Assembly (NCBI GenBank): GCA_023544605.1 | Contig: JAMJFQ010000007.1 | Location: 1-28,319 of the forward strand | Direction: 5' to 3' | Length of the DNA stretch: 28,319 nucleotides | DNA from: ANME-2 cluster archaeon | GTDB taxonomy: Archaea; Halobacteriota; Methanosarcinia; Methanosarcinales; Methanocomedenaceae | In this document: in pieces, positions 7,239 through 15,135 of the stretch | How the letters are laid out: each line of letters begins with the position of its first letter | Position numbering within the stretch: the stretch's first letter is position 1 | Program-made: the position numbers and the translations under genes | Notes under the pieces: generated by a model | What the model was told of the DNA's origin: nothing | The model's database searches: none | The model's input: only the letters and a program-made list of their open reading frames with translations

Positions 7239-7571
7239 ATGGCACGAACCCTGTCATCCAGGGACCTTGAGATCCTGAAAAAGATGGTACCAGAACTGGA
7301 CACCAATAATTTCAAACCCGGCTTTCGCTCAATACTGCCCCCGGTCAGCAAGCACTTCAGCACCTCAGCCAGTGATTTCCGCCTCAGACTGGACCGCTTG
7401 TCAGGTCCTGAACTTGCCTACCTCATTGACCTCATCTTCCAGGGAGAAGAGTGCCTGACCTGCCTTGCAGATGAATACCTGGATATCCTGCTGGAAAAGA
7501 TACGACGTGACATCTCATCTGAAAAAGCCAACGACCTGGTGGAATTCCTGGGTTACCTACAGGAGGAATAA
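7239..7571 (+). CDS. Unknown 110-residue protein coupled to methanogenesis marker 8
   Basis: A soluble, mainly helical protein with no recognised domain. Features: an N-terminal helix (SSRDLEILKKMVPEL), a central LDRLSGPELAYLIDLIF, a CLTC pair (about residues 77-80) that could bind metal, and an acidic C-terminal helix ending LQEE. Its stop (TAA at 7569-7571) is one base before the next ATG, and the marker 8 ribosome site AGGAGG lies inside its last codons, so the two proteins are translationally coupled. A shared function with marker 8, such as a partner or chaperone, is inferred only from that coupling. Confidence 0.75.
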   Translation: MARTLSSRDLEILKKMVPELDTNNFKPGFRSILPPVSKHFSTSASDFRLRLDRLSGPELAYLIDLIFQGEECLTCLADEYLDILLEKIRRDISSEKANDLVEFLGYLQEE

Positions 7572-7572
7572 C

Positions 7573-8436
7573 ATGCCGCATATCATGGAGATCCTGGGTA
7601 AGACTAAAGTGGTGGTCAAGGACGGCAAAGTGGTGGAAGTGGGTGAGCCTCAGATTACGTGGTGCCCCCTGTGGAACAAGGTTTCCGGAGTGGAAGACAT
7701 CACCAACGACATGGCCCGGCAGAACATGGAGCAGCGCATCAAGGAATTCGGTATGTTCACACCACAGCGGCGGTTTGACCTGGGCGTGTTCGCCAGTTTC
7801 GGCATATCAGAGATCCTGATGAGTGCGCTGCGCAGGGGCCTTATTGATTCCACGGTTACAGTATGCGATGGGGCCGGGACGGTGATCACGTCAAATCCCG
7901 ACCTGGTCCAAGGCATGAGCGCCCAGATATCAGGCCTGGTTGAAACCGAGCCCATTCCCGAAGTGATAGATGCCATCCATAATATGGGCGGATCAATATT
8001 AGATCCCGAGACCGCCCGGATAGATCAGGCTGCCGGGTTTACGATGGCGGTCGAACAGGGTCACAGGAGAATCGCAGTCTCGGTAGTGGATGTGGCATCT
8101 GCTTTGCGGGTGCGGGCAATAGAAGCCGGGGAGGGTGCAAGGGCAGGTACAGAGGCCATATTGATGGCAGCCCACCTGACCGGTATTGACCCGGAAGATA
8201 CACAAAAGCTGTTAAAACTGGTGGATGTGGTGACCGGTTGTGCTTCAGGGAACATAAGAAAATTGGTAAAACCGCTCATACAGGTGGGCACTGCCATTCC
8301 CCTGTTCGGACTCACTGATCAAGGTAAGGCACTTCTTATCGAGAGAGCAAAAGAGATCGAATCTCCCTTGCTGGTACATACTATAGACCTACCGGTATTA
8401 CCAGAAGATAAACAACCCAAACCCCTGAAGGATTGA
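7573..8436 (+). CDS. Methanogenesis marker 8 protein (DUF2099)
   Basis: A 287-residue protein of DUF2099, found almost only in methanogens and related archaea; its biochemical role is not established. Visible features include ITWCPLWNKVSGVEDIT near residues 29-45, the glycine-rich VCDGAGTVI, TDQGKALLIERAKEI in the C-terminal part, and VTGCASGNIRKLVKP with a conserved cysteine. ATG 7573 is chosen over upstream in-frame codons because a perfect AGGAGG (7561-7566) lies at optimal distance and the family usually starts with a short strand such as HIMEILGKTKVVV; an in-frame ATG at 7465 would lie inside the upstream gene. It ends with TGA at 8436, next to a small minus-strand frame. Confidence 0.88.
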   Translation: MPHIMEILGKTKVVVKDGKVVEVGEPQITWCPLWNKVSGVEDITNDMARQNMEQRIKEFGMFTPQRRFDLGVFASFGISEILMSALRRGLIDSTVTVCDGAGTVITSNPDLVQGMSAQISGLVETEPIPEVIDAIHNMGGSILDPETARIDQAAGFTMAVEQGHRRIAVSVVDVASALRVRAIEAGEGARAGTEAILMAAHLTGIDPEDTQKLLKLVDVVTGCASGNIRKLVKPLIQVGTAIPLFGLTDQGKALLIERAKEIESPLLVHTIDLPVLPEDKQPKPLKD

Positions 8437-8559
8437 TCAAATCCGGTTATTTTTAATATGTGACGATTTTTTAGGATGCTCAAATTCATGTTTTGCGAGC
8501 TGTATATCTTCCAATCGTTTCAATTTTTCCGGTTCAATAAAGGTCATGGTTACCTTCAT
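8437..8559 (-). CDS. Possible 40-residue small protein or gene remnant
   Basis: A minus-strand frame starts MKVTMTFIEPEKLKRLED and ends KNNRI with TGA at 8437-8439, immediately after the marker 8 stop. The frame is open further up to a TTG at 8593-8595 (reading LGKKIGHTGVNE before the first ATG). The regular alternation and Lys/Glu content look coding, and the gap is otherwise empty, but there is no clear ribosome site and the reading could be a fragment of a larger lost gene. Confidence 0.3.
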   Translation of the reverse strand: MKVTMTFIEPEKLKRLEDIQLAKHEFEHPKKSSHIKNNRI

Positions 8560-8595
8560 CTCATTAACCCCCGTATGTCCTATCTTTTTCCCCAA

Positions 8596-8768
8596 ATGTG
8601 ATTAGGTAAATATGATACGGATATTAGCCCCTAACCCCAAAAAGAATGAGTTTGTATAACGATAAACATTTTGATACCAGATATGATAAAATAACATATT
8701 ATCATTATATGTATCCCACTTTTACGGTTGAAAGAAAATCCTAAATATTTATAATGTCATCATCTATT
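8596..8768. other. AT-rich intergenic segment with imperfect inverted repeat and promoter
   Basis: No coding potential is seen. Positions 8673-8715 form an imperfect inverted repeat: outer arms GATAC/GTATC and inner ATATGATA against TATCATTATAT. A TATA-like aatatttata lies at 8744-8753, at leaderless distance before ATG 8769. Confidence 0.4.
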
Positions 8769-9839
8769 ATGAGGTGGTTCAGCATTGATGCAGTGGATGG
8801 GGCACTGCAAAGGACAAAACACGCCCTCTTAGAACCATTCGCTTTCTGGAAATGGATAAAACTGGGAATTATCATCTTACTGCTAGGCGGCAGCGGGGGT
8901 GGAGGAGGTGGCGGCTCCAACTATGGTGGATCAGATCAGCAGTTTTGGGGCGAAGACCTTACCTTGGGTCCCGTATCCCAGGGCTTTGGCGAAGCCATCA
9001 CCCAGGTGACTCAATTCCTGTACTAGTACATGACATATATCCTGATAGGTCTGTTCCTGTTCGTGGTATTTATACTGCTCTTATCATACATTTCAAATGT
9101 CATGGAATTTGTATTTGTGAATTCCCTGGTGACCGACGTAGTCACATTCTGGGCATATACCCGTAAATACCTGCGTCAGGGTTTTAATTTGTTCATGATC
9201 CGTTTTATCCTGGGTCTGGTATTTTTACTGCTGATCATAATCGCCACCCTGCCGGTGATATTACCAATACTGAACTTGCCTGGAAATGTGGAGAATTTTG
9301 ATTTTGGAATACTTTTTGGAGGCATTTTCTTATTCCTGGGTGTCCTGTTCATCCTTGCTATTATCAGCGGCATCATCCAGTCCTTCATCAACCTGTCCAT
9401 ACCCCTGGCCATGTACCAGGACATTGGCATCATCGCAGCTTTTAAGATTGTTTTGGGTACCTTCAAAGTCGACTGGAAGCAGATAATAGTCTACTGGATC
9501 GTAAGGTTCATACTCAGGTTAGTGATAGGGATCATAGTGGCACTGGCTGCAATAGTACTGTTCATTGTGGTATTCGGGATAATTTTCATAGTAGGATTTG
9601 GTCTCTATCTTCTCCTGTCCTCAGGTGCTGGACTGGGTATTGAGGATATCATGTTCTGGGTAATAATGGTCCCATTCGGAATGGTGGCATTTGTCCTGCT
9701 ATTTATATTCGGCCTGCTGGTATCAGTACCAGTCCCGGTGTTCATGAAATATCACATGCTCACGTTTTTGCAATCATGGTATCCTGAATCAGGAATACCG
9801 TTCTTTGACGGGAGCACTATTGAACAATCCCCGGATTAA
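8769..9839 (+). CDS. DUF7544-like membrane protein with an in-frame TAG codon
   Basis: The frame from MRWFSIDAVDGAL to STIEQSPD is continuous except for TAG at 9024-9026 (codon 86 from ATG 8769). The N-terminal part has WKWIKLGIIILLLGGSGGGGGGG, a short Gly-rich run after a first membrane helix, and the part after the TAG has six or more membrane helices beginning ILIGLFLFVVFILLL. This matches the DUF7544 layout of archaeal membrane proteins, where the two halves are one chain, so the gene is one unit rather than two genes. TAG could be read as pyrrolysine, be suppressed, or be a mutation or assembly error. ATG 8769 is preferred over ATG 8754, because the TATA box overlaps 8754 and 8769 gives the family's N-terminus. 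The stop overlaps the convergent protease stop. Confidence 0.65.
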
Positions 9840-10627
9840 AAGATAGGGAGGATATGGGGACTTTCGTATAATCGCGCAAGTCTGAGTTTATCCTCAGATG
9901 AGTATTCGGTGGGGAAGTTATTGGAAACCGGATTGTGGTCAGGCGGTGCATCTTTGAACACGTTGAACTTTGAGTTCATAACATTTTCTGACCCGTTCGA
10001 GTGGCCAAGTCCCCACACATGCCCCAGTTCATGTAATAGTATAGTGGTTTCCATATCTTCCCGGGTAATGGCATCCTTGAATATGATCATAGAGTCAGCA
10101 GCATACGTCACACCCACAGAATACACGTTGGAAATTGTCTCATATTGATAAGCAGGCATAGTACTGGAATAGTCCGAATTATCAGGTTGCCATACCGTAT
10201 CCAGATACATGATATAGAGAGTAATGTTCCCTCCCAGCCAGCCTGTACGATGATCCCGGTGAGCTTTCTGCAACCTGGTGGTGATATTGAAGATATCATC
10301 CCCGTAGACAATGAGGGGAACTTCTTCGCCCCCTATATCCTGGGATAGGTGCATTACTACATGTTTGTGGGAATACAGCTCGATATTCTCCTTTAGTGCA
10401 GCAATGGCTTTTGGATCAGGTTCCATACCGGGTTGGTAGTCCATTTCCACCACTATGGTGTCGTAGGGTGAATATTTTGATAGGTACAGGGTATCAAAGC
10501 CGCCAGGTACATACCCTTCTATGTGGTGGACATAGGCTGGTATCAAAATGAACAAAGTAGAGATAACCAAAGCTAATACCAGTATTACTGTATAGATCAC
10601 AACTGTTTTTATTACCGATCTGGTCAT
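9836..10627 (-). CDS. Membrane-anchored metzincin-like metalloprotease
   Basis: A 263-residue protein with an N-terminal membrane anchor or signal segment (about 7-32), so the catalytic part lies outside the cell. The zinc motif HELGHVWGLGH (199-209) is the full HExxHxxGxxH, and a Met-turn candidate, ENVMNSKF, follows at about 214-221, both typical of metzincins (matrixin/archaemetzincin-like); the inferred active-site glutamate is E200. The N-terminal half (KYSPYDTIVVEMDYQPG and following) has no recognised domain. The stop shares TTAA with the convergent DUF7544-like gene. Substrate unknown; a role at the cell surface is likely. Confidence 0.8.
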   Translation of the reverse strand: MTRSVIKTVVIYTVILVLALVISTLFILIPAYVHHIEGYVPGGFDTLYLSKYSPYDTIVVEMDYQPGMEPDPKAIAALKENIELYSHKHVVMHLSQDIGGEEVPLIVYGDDIFNITTRLQKAHRDHRTGWLGGNITLYIMYLDTVWQPDNSDYSSTMPAYQYETISNVYSVGVTYAADSMIIFKDAITREDMETTILLHELGHVWGLGHSNGSENVMNSKFNVFKDAPPDHNPVSNNFPTEYSSEDKLRLARLYESPHILPIF

Positions 10628-10660
10628 GAGATGATGAATATTATTCTATTGTATTATATT

Positions 10661-11095
10661 TTATTCCTTTATATTAAATTCTACGCCCCGCTTCCCTAAT
10701 TCCTGGATTATCTCTTCAAAGAATATGCCTCTGCCCTGGACATGGGTATGGTCTGCTTCTCGCAAGCGTCCTCCTTCCATGCCCATACTGGTAGTAAGGG
10801 CACCGCATGATGGACTACCCTTTACTCCCACCAGGGTAATATCATGTCCTGAGCGGTAGAGCATCTCGATGGTGTCGGCCGTTGGCTGGAAGATGCGCTG
10901 GCAGAACCGCCGATAGTTAGGGATATCAAGCTGTTCTTTAGTGACTTCCCAGCGTTTAGGTCCTAAATAGATAGACTCGGGACAGGGAAGTTGGATGACA
11001 TTATCTCTGTGAGGGGGGGCTCCCCGTGGCTTTAAACCTTTCAATCGCACTGCGGGATTTAATAAGCAGTGGGCGATAACATGAATCTCAGGCAT
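10661..11095 (-). CDS. DUF523/COG5418-like predicted protein
   Basis: Read from ATG 11095 the protein has about 144 residues, starting MPEIHVIAHCLLNP, which fits the short family of archaeal COG5418/DUF523-like proteins of unknown function. Conserved features are AHCLLNPAVRLKG near the N-terminus and VKGSPSCGALTTS in the C-terminal half, two cysteine-containing loops that may bind metal or a cluster. The frame is open upstream to ATG 11173, but a minus-strand TATA-like ttctatatga at about 11150-11162 would lie inside that longer version, so the shorter start is preferred; an ATG at 11128 is a third option. It has its own promoter. Confidence 0.65.
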   Translation of the reverse strand: MPEIHVIAHCLLNPAVRLKGLKPRGAPPHRDNVIQLPCPESIYLGPKRWEVTKEQLDIPNYRRFCQRIFQPTADTIEMLYRSGHDITLVGVKGSPSCGALTTSMGMEGGRLREADHTHVQGRGIFFEEIIQELGKRGVEFNIKE

Positions 11096-11226
11096 GAAAT
11101 TTATGATTTGCTTCAATTTAGTTAACATTTTTGACTGGCTTGTCCCGCAATATTCATATAGAAGTACAAACATGTAAAACCGACTCTAATTAACAATAAT
11201 CATTAGCTACAGGAGGAACAATTATT

Positions 11227-12873
11227 ATGGCAGGACAGTTAGGAGGACAGCCCATATTCATTTTACGGGAAGGAGCACAGCGCTCCCGGGGCAGGGAAGC
11301 ACAGAACAGTAATATCATGGCAGCAAGGGCAGTGGCCAATGCAGTACGTACAACCCTCGGGCCCAAGGGCATGGATAAGATGCTGGTGGACTCAATGGGC
11401 GATATCATTATTACCAACGATGGTGCCCAGATATTAAAAGAAATGGATATCGAGCATCCGGCAGCCAAGATGCTGGTAGAAGTAGCCAAGACCCAGGACG
11501 ATGAGGTAGGTGACGGCACCACTACTGCATCTATTCTGGCAGGTGAACTGTTAAAAAAGGCAGAAGATATGCTGAACCAGGATATTCATCCTACAATTAT
11601 CGCAGCAGGGTACAGGATGGCTTCTGACAAGGCCAAAGAGATACTCAAAAGTCTGGTCAGGAAGGTATCAGAAGACGATGAGGATATGCTGTTAAAGATT
11701 GCCGGCACAGCCATTACAGGTAAGGGTGCAGAGAGCGCGAAAGATAAACTTTCCCAACTTTCAGTGGCAGCAGTTCGCTCCGTGGTTGAGGTCACTAACG
11801 GCAAGAAGACCGTTGACCGTGACGATATCAAACTGGAAACCAAGGTTGGAGCCAGTGTAGAGGATTCGGAACTGATCGAAGGCATGGTAGTGGATAAAGG
11901 CAGGGTACATGATAACATGCCCAAGAAAGTGGAGAATGCCAAGATACTGCTGCTCAACATTCCAATCGAACTCTCAAAGACCGAAGTGGATGCAGAGATC
12001 AATATTACCTCTCCTGACCAGTTACAGTTGTTCCTGGACCAGGAAGAAAAAATGCTCAAGGATAAGGTGGAACTCATAGTTAACAGCGGTGCGAACGTGC
12101 TGTTCTGCCAGAAAGGTATCGATGATATGGCACAACATTTCCTGGCCAAGGCCGGTATATTTTCCATACGCCGCTTTTTGAAGAGCGATATGGAAAAGAT
12201 GGCACGGGCTACGAGCGGTACCATTGTCAATAACATCAAAGAAATATCAGAATCAGACCTGGGTTTTGCCGGTCTGGTAGAAGAGCGTAAGATAGCTGGC
12301 GAGGCAACCACTTTCGTTACCAAGTGCAAGAATCCAAAAGCGGTATCTGTGGTACTTCGCGGTGGTACCGAGCATGTAGTGAACAATGTAGAGACCGCTT
12401 TTGAGGATGCAACGCGTGTAGTTGGTGTGGTCATTGAGGACGGAGAACTGTTAGCAGGCGGAGGTTCTCCAGAAGTTGAACTGGCTTTGCGACTCAAAGA
12501 ATATGCAGCCACCCTCAAGGGAAGGGAGCAGTTGGCAGTCAATGCATTTGCTGAAGCGCTGGAAATTGTACCCCGCACACTGGCAGAGAATGCAGGACTG
12601 GATCCCATCGACAAACTGGTGGAACTGCGCAGCCAGCATGAACAGGGTATCAAGTCTGCAGGGCTGAACGTCTATACCGGCAACGTAGTGGATATGTGGG
12701 AAGAAGGGGTTGTCGAGCCTTTAAGGGTCAAGACCCAGGCATTGAACTCTGCCACCGAAGCAGCCACTATGATATTGAGGATAGATGACGTGATAGCATC
12801 TTCGAAAACCGGGGGTATGCCTCAAGGAGGAATGCCGCCCGGTGGTATGCCTGATATGGATATGGATTTTTAA
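11227..12873 (+). CDS. thsA: Thermosome (group II chaperonin) subunit
   Basis: ATP-driven protein-folding chaperonin, forming two stacked eight- or nine-membered rings in the cytoplasm. The 548-residue length is standard. Equatorial-domain motifs are GPKGMDKMLVD, NDGAQILKEMD and GDGTTTASILAGELL; the C-terminal region shows LAGGGSPEVELALRLKEYA and the last residues are a GGM-rich tail ending MDMDF, typical of archaeal subunits. A strong ribosome site, AGGAGG (about 11212), lies before ATG 11227. A hairpin terminator follows the stop. Methanosarcinales often have several paralogues; which one this is cannot be decided here. Confidence 0.95.
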   Translation: MAGQLGGQPIFILREGAQRSRGREAQNSNIMAARAVANAVRTTLGPKGMDKMLVDSMGDIIITNDGAQILKEMDIEHPAAKMLVEVAKTQDDEVGDGTTTASILAGELLKKAEDMLNQDIHPTIIAAGYRMASDKAKEILKSLVRKVSEDDEDMLLKIAGTAITGKGAESAKDKLSQLSVAAVRSVVEVTNGKKTVDRDDIKLETKVGASVEDSELIEGMVVDKGRVHDNMPKKVENAKILLLNIPIELSKTEVDAEINITSPDQLQLFLDQEEKMLKDKVELIVNSGANVLFCQKGIDDMAQHFLAKAGIFSIRRFLKSDMEKMARATSGTIVNNIKEISESDLGFAGLVEERKIAGEATTFVTKCKNPKAVSVVLRGGTEHVVNNVETAFEDATRVVGVVIEDGELLAGGGSPEVELALRLKEYAATLKGREQLAVNAFAEALEIVPRTLAENAGLDPIDKLVELRSQHEQGIKSAGLNVYTGNVVDMWEEGVVEPLRVKTQALNSATEAATMILRIDDVIASSKTGGMPQGGMPPGGMPDMDMDF

Positions 12874-12887
12874 ATACCTGAAATGGT

Positions 12888-12922
12888 GCTGTGCTCAACG
12901 GCACAGCCTTTATTTTTATTTA
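12888..12922 (+). terminator. Hairpin and T-rich terminator after thermosome
   Basis: GCTGTGC (12888-12894), six-base loop, GCACAGC (12901-12907), then ctttatttttattt. Transcription probably ends here, so the next gene has separate expression. Confidence 0.6.
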
Positions 12923-12990
12923 TATTCATGCGTAAGTGATAAGAACTGGAAAATTCTACTGGTGATAAATCATTCTTAGAGGTCCTTCTC

Positions 12991-14166
12991 GTGGAAGTAC
13001 TTGACACATCAAAAAAATCAAAGGAAGAATCAATTGAGCTATTGAAAAAGGAACTTTCAGAGCATCCTTTCCTGTATCTCACAGGCCCCCAGGGCGGCGG
13101 TAAGACCAGCCTTAGCATCATGATGGCCAACGAGAACGTAGGTGCCATCTATGAAGGCAGGGCGCGGGCTGCGCAGCCAGTCATAATGATTCGGCGCGAC
13201 TTGCTGGAGAGAATGGAAAAAGAGATTGTCGAACGCCGAAAACTTCCTATCTTTGACGGGGACGAGCCGGTATATGTTGATGTGACAATGCTGGATAAGC
13301 TCAATTACATTATCGAATCAGTATTTGACCTGATGGAACTGGGTGAGGAAAAGTTATACACTGAGATGGAGCAGCTGGTAGCCCCAATTGGTGTAGTGCC
13401 CAGGAATCTTGAGGTGATTGCTGATGAGGACACCCTGGTTAGACGAAGGCTGGAGCGGCATATGGACGCTTCCAGGCGACTGGAAGAACTCCTGCAAAAG
13501 GAGAAACAATTCGGCATTAAATCCAACCTGTTGGGTATCCAGGGTGCAAAGGTTATGGATATTATAGGCCGTGAAGGTGTGGGTAAATACGAGGAAGGGC
13601 AGTTCTCAAGGACTATTGAGGATTTTGACCGTTTAATACCAACCAAGGATATGAATTTAGGGCAATGCCTGCTCAAGATCGTGGAAATATCCAACGAAGA
13701 AAGAAAGGAATCCGGATTCCTGGTGCTGCATTCAAAGGATGGTACACAGAAGATCATCAGTGACCTGGTGGTAGGGAAACAAGAAAATTCCATGATAGGT
13801 GTTACATTACTGGAGATATATGTGGGGTACAGGCAGAACCGTTCTATGTACCAGACATATAAGGGGGGTCTTGATGGGCGTGTTGAAGTGATTCATTCTT
13901 TCACACCCAAGTTGCAGGAAGCAGTAGGAATGAAGCAGATGATGGGTTTGAACCTGGACTACTTTACCCAAGAAGATAAGGCGGTTGCAGCCGGATTGTT
14001 GTCTGAAGCCGATAGTTCGGCAGCCGAGAGGTTTGGTATCACTGTTACTGTGGTTGATACTGATGGTAAGATTGAATCATCGGACCCTGAACGGGTGGAG
14101 GAACTGGACCGTTTGATGTATGAAGCATTCCAGGAATTCAAAGCTAACGAGGGTCAGGATACATAA
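12991..14166 (+). CDS. Unknown P-loop protein
   Basis: A 391-residue soluble protein that I do not recognise. It has a good Walker A, GPQGGGKTS (32-40), preceded by a hydrophobic strand (HPFLYLT), but I see no clear Walker B, arginine finger or AAA sensor. The middle (about 150-200) has a long Arg/Lys/Glu-rich helical stretch suited to a coiled coil, followed by an acidic region and a beta-rich part (about 245-285, FLVLHSKDGTQKIISDLVVG). It starts with GTG 12991, preceded by agaggt at 12978-12983. The next small gene follows 17 bases later. Function cannot be named; an ATP- or GTP-dependent regulatory role is possible. Confidence 0.7.
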   Translation: MEVLDTSKKSKEESIELLKKELSEHPFLYLTGPQGGGKTSLSIMMANENVGAIYEGRARAAQPVIMIRRDLLERMEKEIVERRKLPIFDGDEPVYVDVTMLDKLNYIIESVFDLMELGEEKLYTEMEQLVAPIGVVPRNLEVIADEDTLVRRRLERHMDASRRLEELLQKEKQFGIKSNLLGIQGAKVMDIIGREGVGKYEEGQFSRTIEDFDRLIPTKDMNLGQCLLKIVEISNEERKESGFLVLHSKDGTQKIISDLVVGKQENSMIGVTLLEIYVGYRQNRSMYQTYKGGLDGRVEVIHSFTPKLQEAVGMKQMMGLNLDYFTQEDKAVAAGLLSEADSSAAERFGITVTVVDTDGKIESSDPERVEELDRLMYEAFQEFKANEGQDT

Positions 14167-14183
14167 AACCGTTTTGTGGTACC

Positions 14184-14438
14184 ATGTTCAATTATGTTGA
14201 AAATATTGTGGGTTTTTCAAGGGAGGCTTTTTTTGAGGCCCACGACCAGGGAGTGGCATCTGGCGAAGAATCGCCAGAGATGGACCTGACTTGGAAGACC
14301 TTTGACCGGGTGACTGAACTGGAGTCTGAAGGGAACAGCATCCAGATGATACTTATTGGCGTTGAGAAGACCATCATACTATTTGGGGAAGAGAAGTATG
14401 AGGTTATAGAGATGTCGCAGGATAAGAACAGTTGCTGA
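14184..14438 (+). CDS. Small unknown protein downstream of P-loop gene
   Basis: An 84-residue acidic soluble protein. It has an N-terminal helix (MFNYVENIVGFSREAFFEAH) and then beta-like segments (SIQMILIGVEKTIILFG, EKYEVIEM); it ends with a cysteine. No domain is recognised. It is 17 bases after the P-loop gene and on the same strand, and its base composition resembles its neighbours, so it is likely a real member of that operon. Confidence 0.6.
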   Translation: MFNYVENIVGFSREAFFEAHDQGVASGEESPEMDLTWKTFDRVTELESEGNSIQMILIGVEKTIILFGEEKYEVIEMSQDKNSC

Positions 14439-14494
14439 AGCGAAATATTCCTGAGTCCATTAAACTTAGAAAAATTTAATATCAAAAGGATGAT

Positions 14495-14509
14495 ATTACT
14501 CTGAGTAAT
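14495..14509. promoter_or_regulatory. Palindrome ATTACTC-T-GAGTAAT before the HTH-CBS gene
   Basis: A perfect 15-base palindrome sits just upstream of a TATA box (tataataaaaa, 14519-14529) about 16-26 bases before ATG 14545. This is a natural place for an autoregulatory operator of the HTH protein that follows. Confidence 0.5.
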
Positions 14510-14544
14510 CAAGTTAGAGTATAATAAAAAATGGTACATGAACC

Positions 14545-15105
14545 ATGTTCCTCCCCACACCTGAAGATATTAAGAAACAAAGGACAAGTCTCAATCTCAC
14601 CCAGAATGAACTGGCCAGACTTGCAGGTGTGAGCCAGCCCCTGATAGCCCGTATCGAAGCCGGTGATGTAGACCCCAGGTTGTCCACCCTGAACAAGATA
14701 TTTGGCGCCTTTGAAGCCACACAAAAGGAGAAAGTGCTGGCTGTTAACCTCATGCACACACCAGTGATACACACCCATCCTGACTCCTCAGTGGAAGAGG
14801 CTGTGGATATCATGGAGAAGGAAGGTTTTTCCCAGGTACCTGTTATCGAGAATGGGGTACCTGTGGGTAGCATCTCTTCTGACATGGTAGTACATTCCAT
14901 GACGGAGCGAAATACTGAAAAACTGTCCCATATGCTGGTAAGGGAGATCATGTCAGGTTCATTTCCTACGGTCTCAAAGGATACCATTGTAACCACCATC
15001 TCCCATCTCCTTGAACAAAGCCATGCTGTGCTGGTAGTGGAGCAGGGCAAGGTAGTGGGTGTGGTGACCCAGCACGATGTGATGAAGCTGGTGCACAATA
15101 GGTAG
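14545..15105 (+). CDS. HTH (XRE-type) transcription regulator with two CBS domains
   Basis: A 186-residue archaeal regulator. Residues 8-62 form an XRE helix-turn-helix (RTSLNLTQNELARLAGVSQPLIARIEAG, the turn around AGVSQ), and residues about 70-125 and 130-184 form two CBS repeats (EEAVDIMEKEGFSQVPVIENGVPVGSIS and the later VVEQGKVVGVVTQHDV), which in other proteins bind adenosyl ligands such as AMP, ATP or SAM. The combination matches COG3620-type predicted regulators. There is a TATA box at leaderless distance and a palindrome in front, suggesting self-control. It ends with TAG 30 bases before purL; the ligand might report purine status, but this rests on proximity only. Confidence 0.85.
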   Translation: MFLPTPEDIKKQRTSLNLTQNELARLAGVSQPLIARIEAGDVDPRLSTLNKIFGAFEATQKEKVLAVNLMHTPVIHTHPDSSVEEAVDIMEKEGFSQVPVIENGVPVGSISSDMVVHSMTERNTEKLSHMLVREIMSGSFPTVSKDTIVTTISHLLEQSHAVLVVEQGKVVGVVTQHDVMKLVHNR

Positions 15106-15135
15106 GATGAATAAAATCAAAAAGGAACTCCAGAT

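Noticed and set aside
7465..7572. Upstream in-frame ATG as start of marker 8
   Set aside because: It would overlap the coding part of the 110-aa gene, and the AGGAGG and family N-terminus fit ATG 7573.
9030..9839. Treating the region after TAG as an independent gene
   Set aside because: No ribosome site precedes ATG 9030, the frame is the same, and the family layout spans both parts.
11586..12653. Long minus-strand open frame of 355 codons inside the thermosome gene
   Set aside because: It is antisense to a clear, full-length chaperonin and is a serine-rich shadow frame without motifs or a ribosome site.
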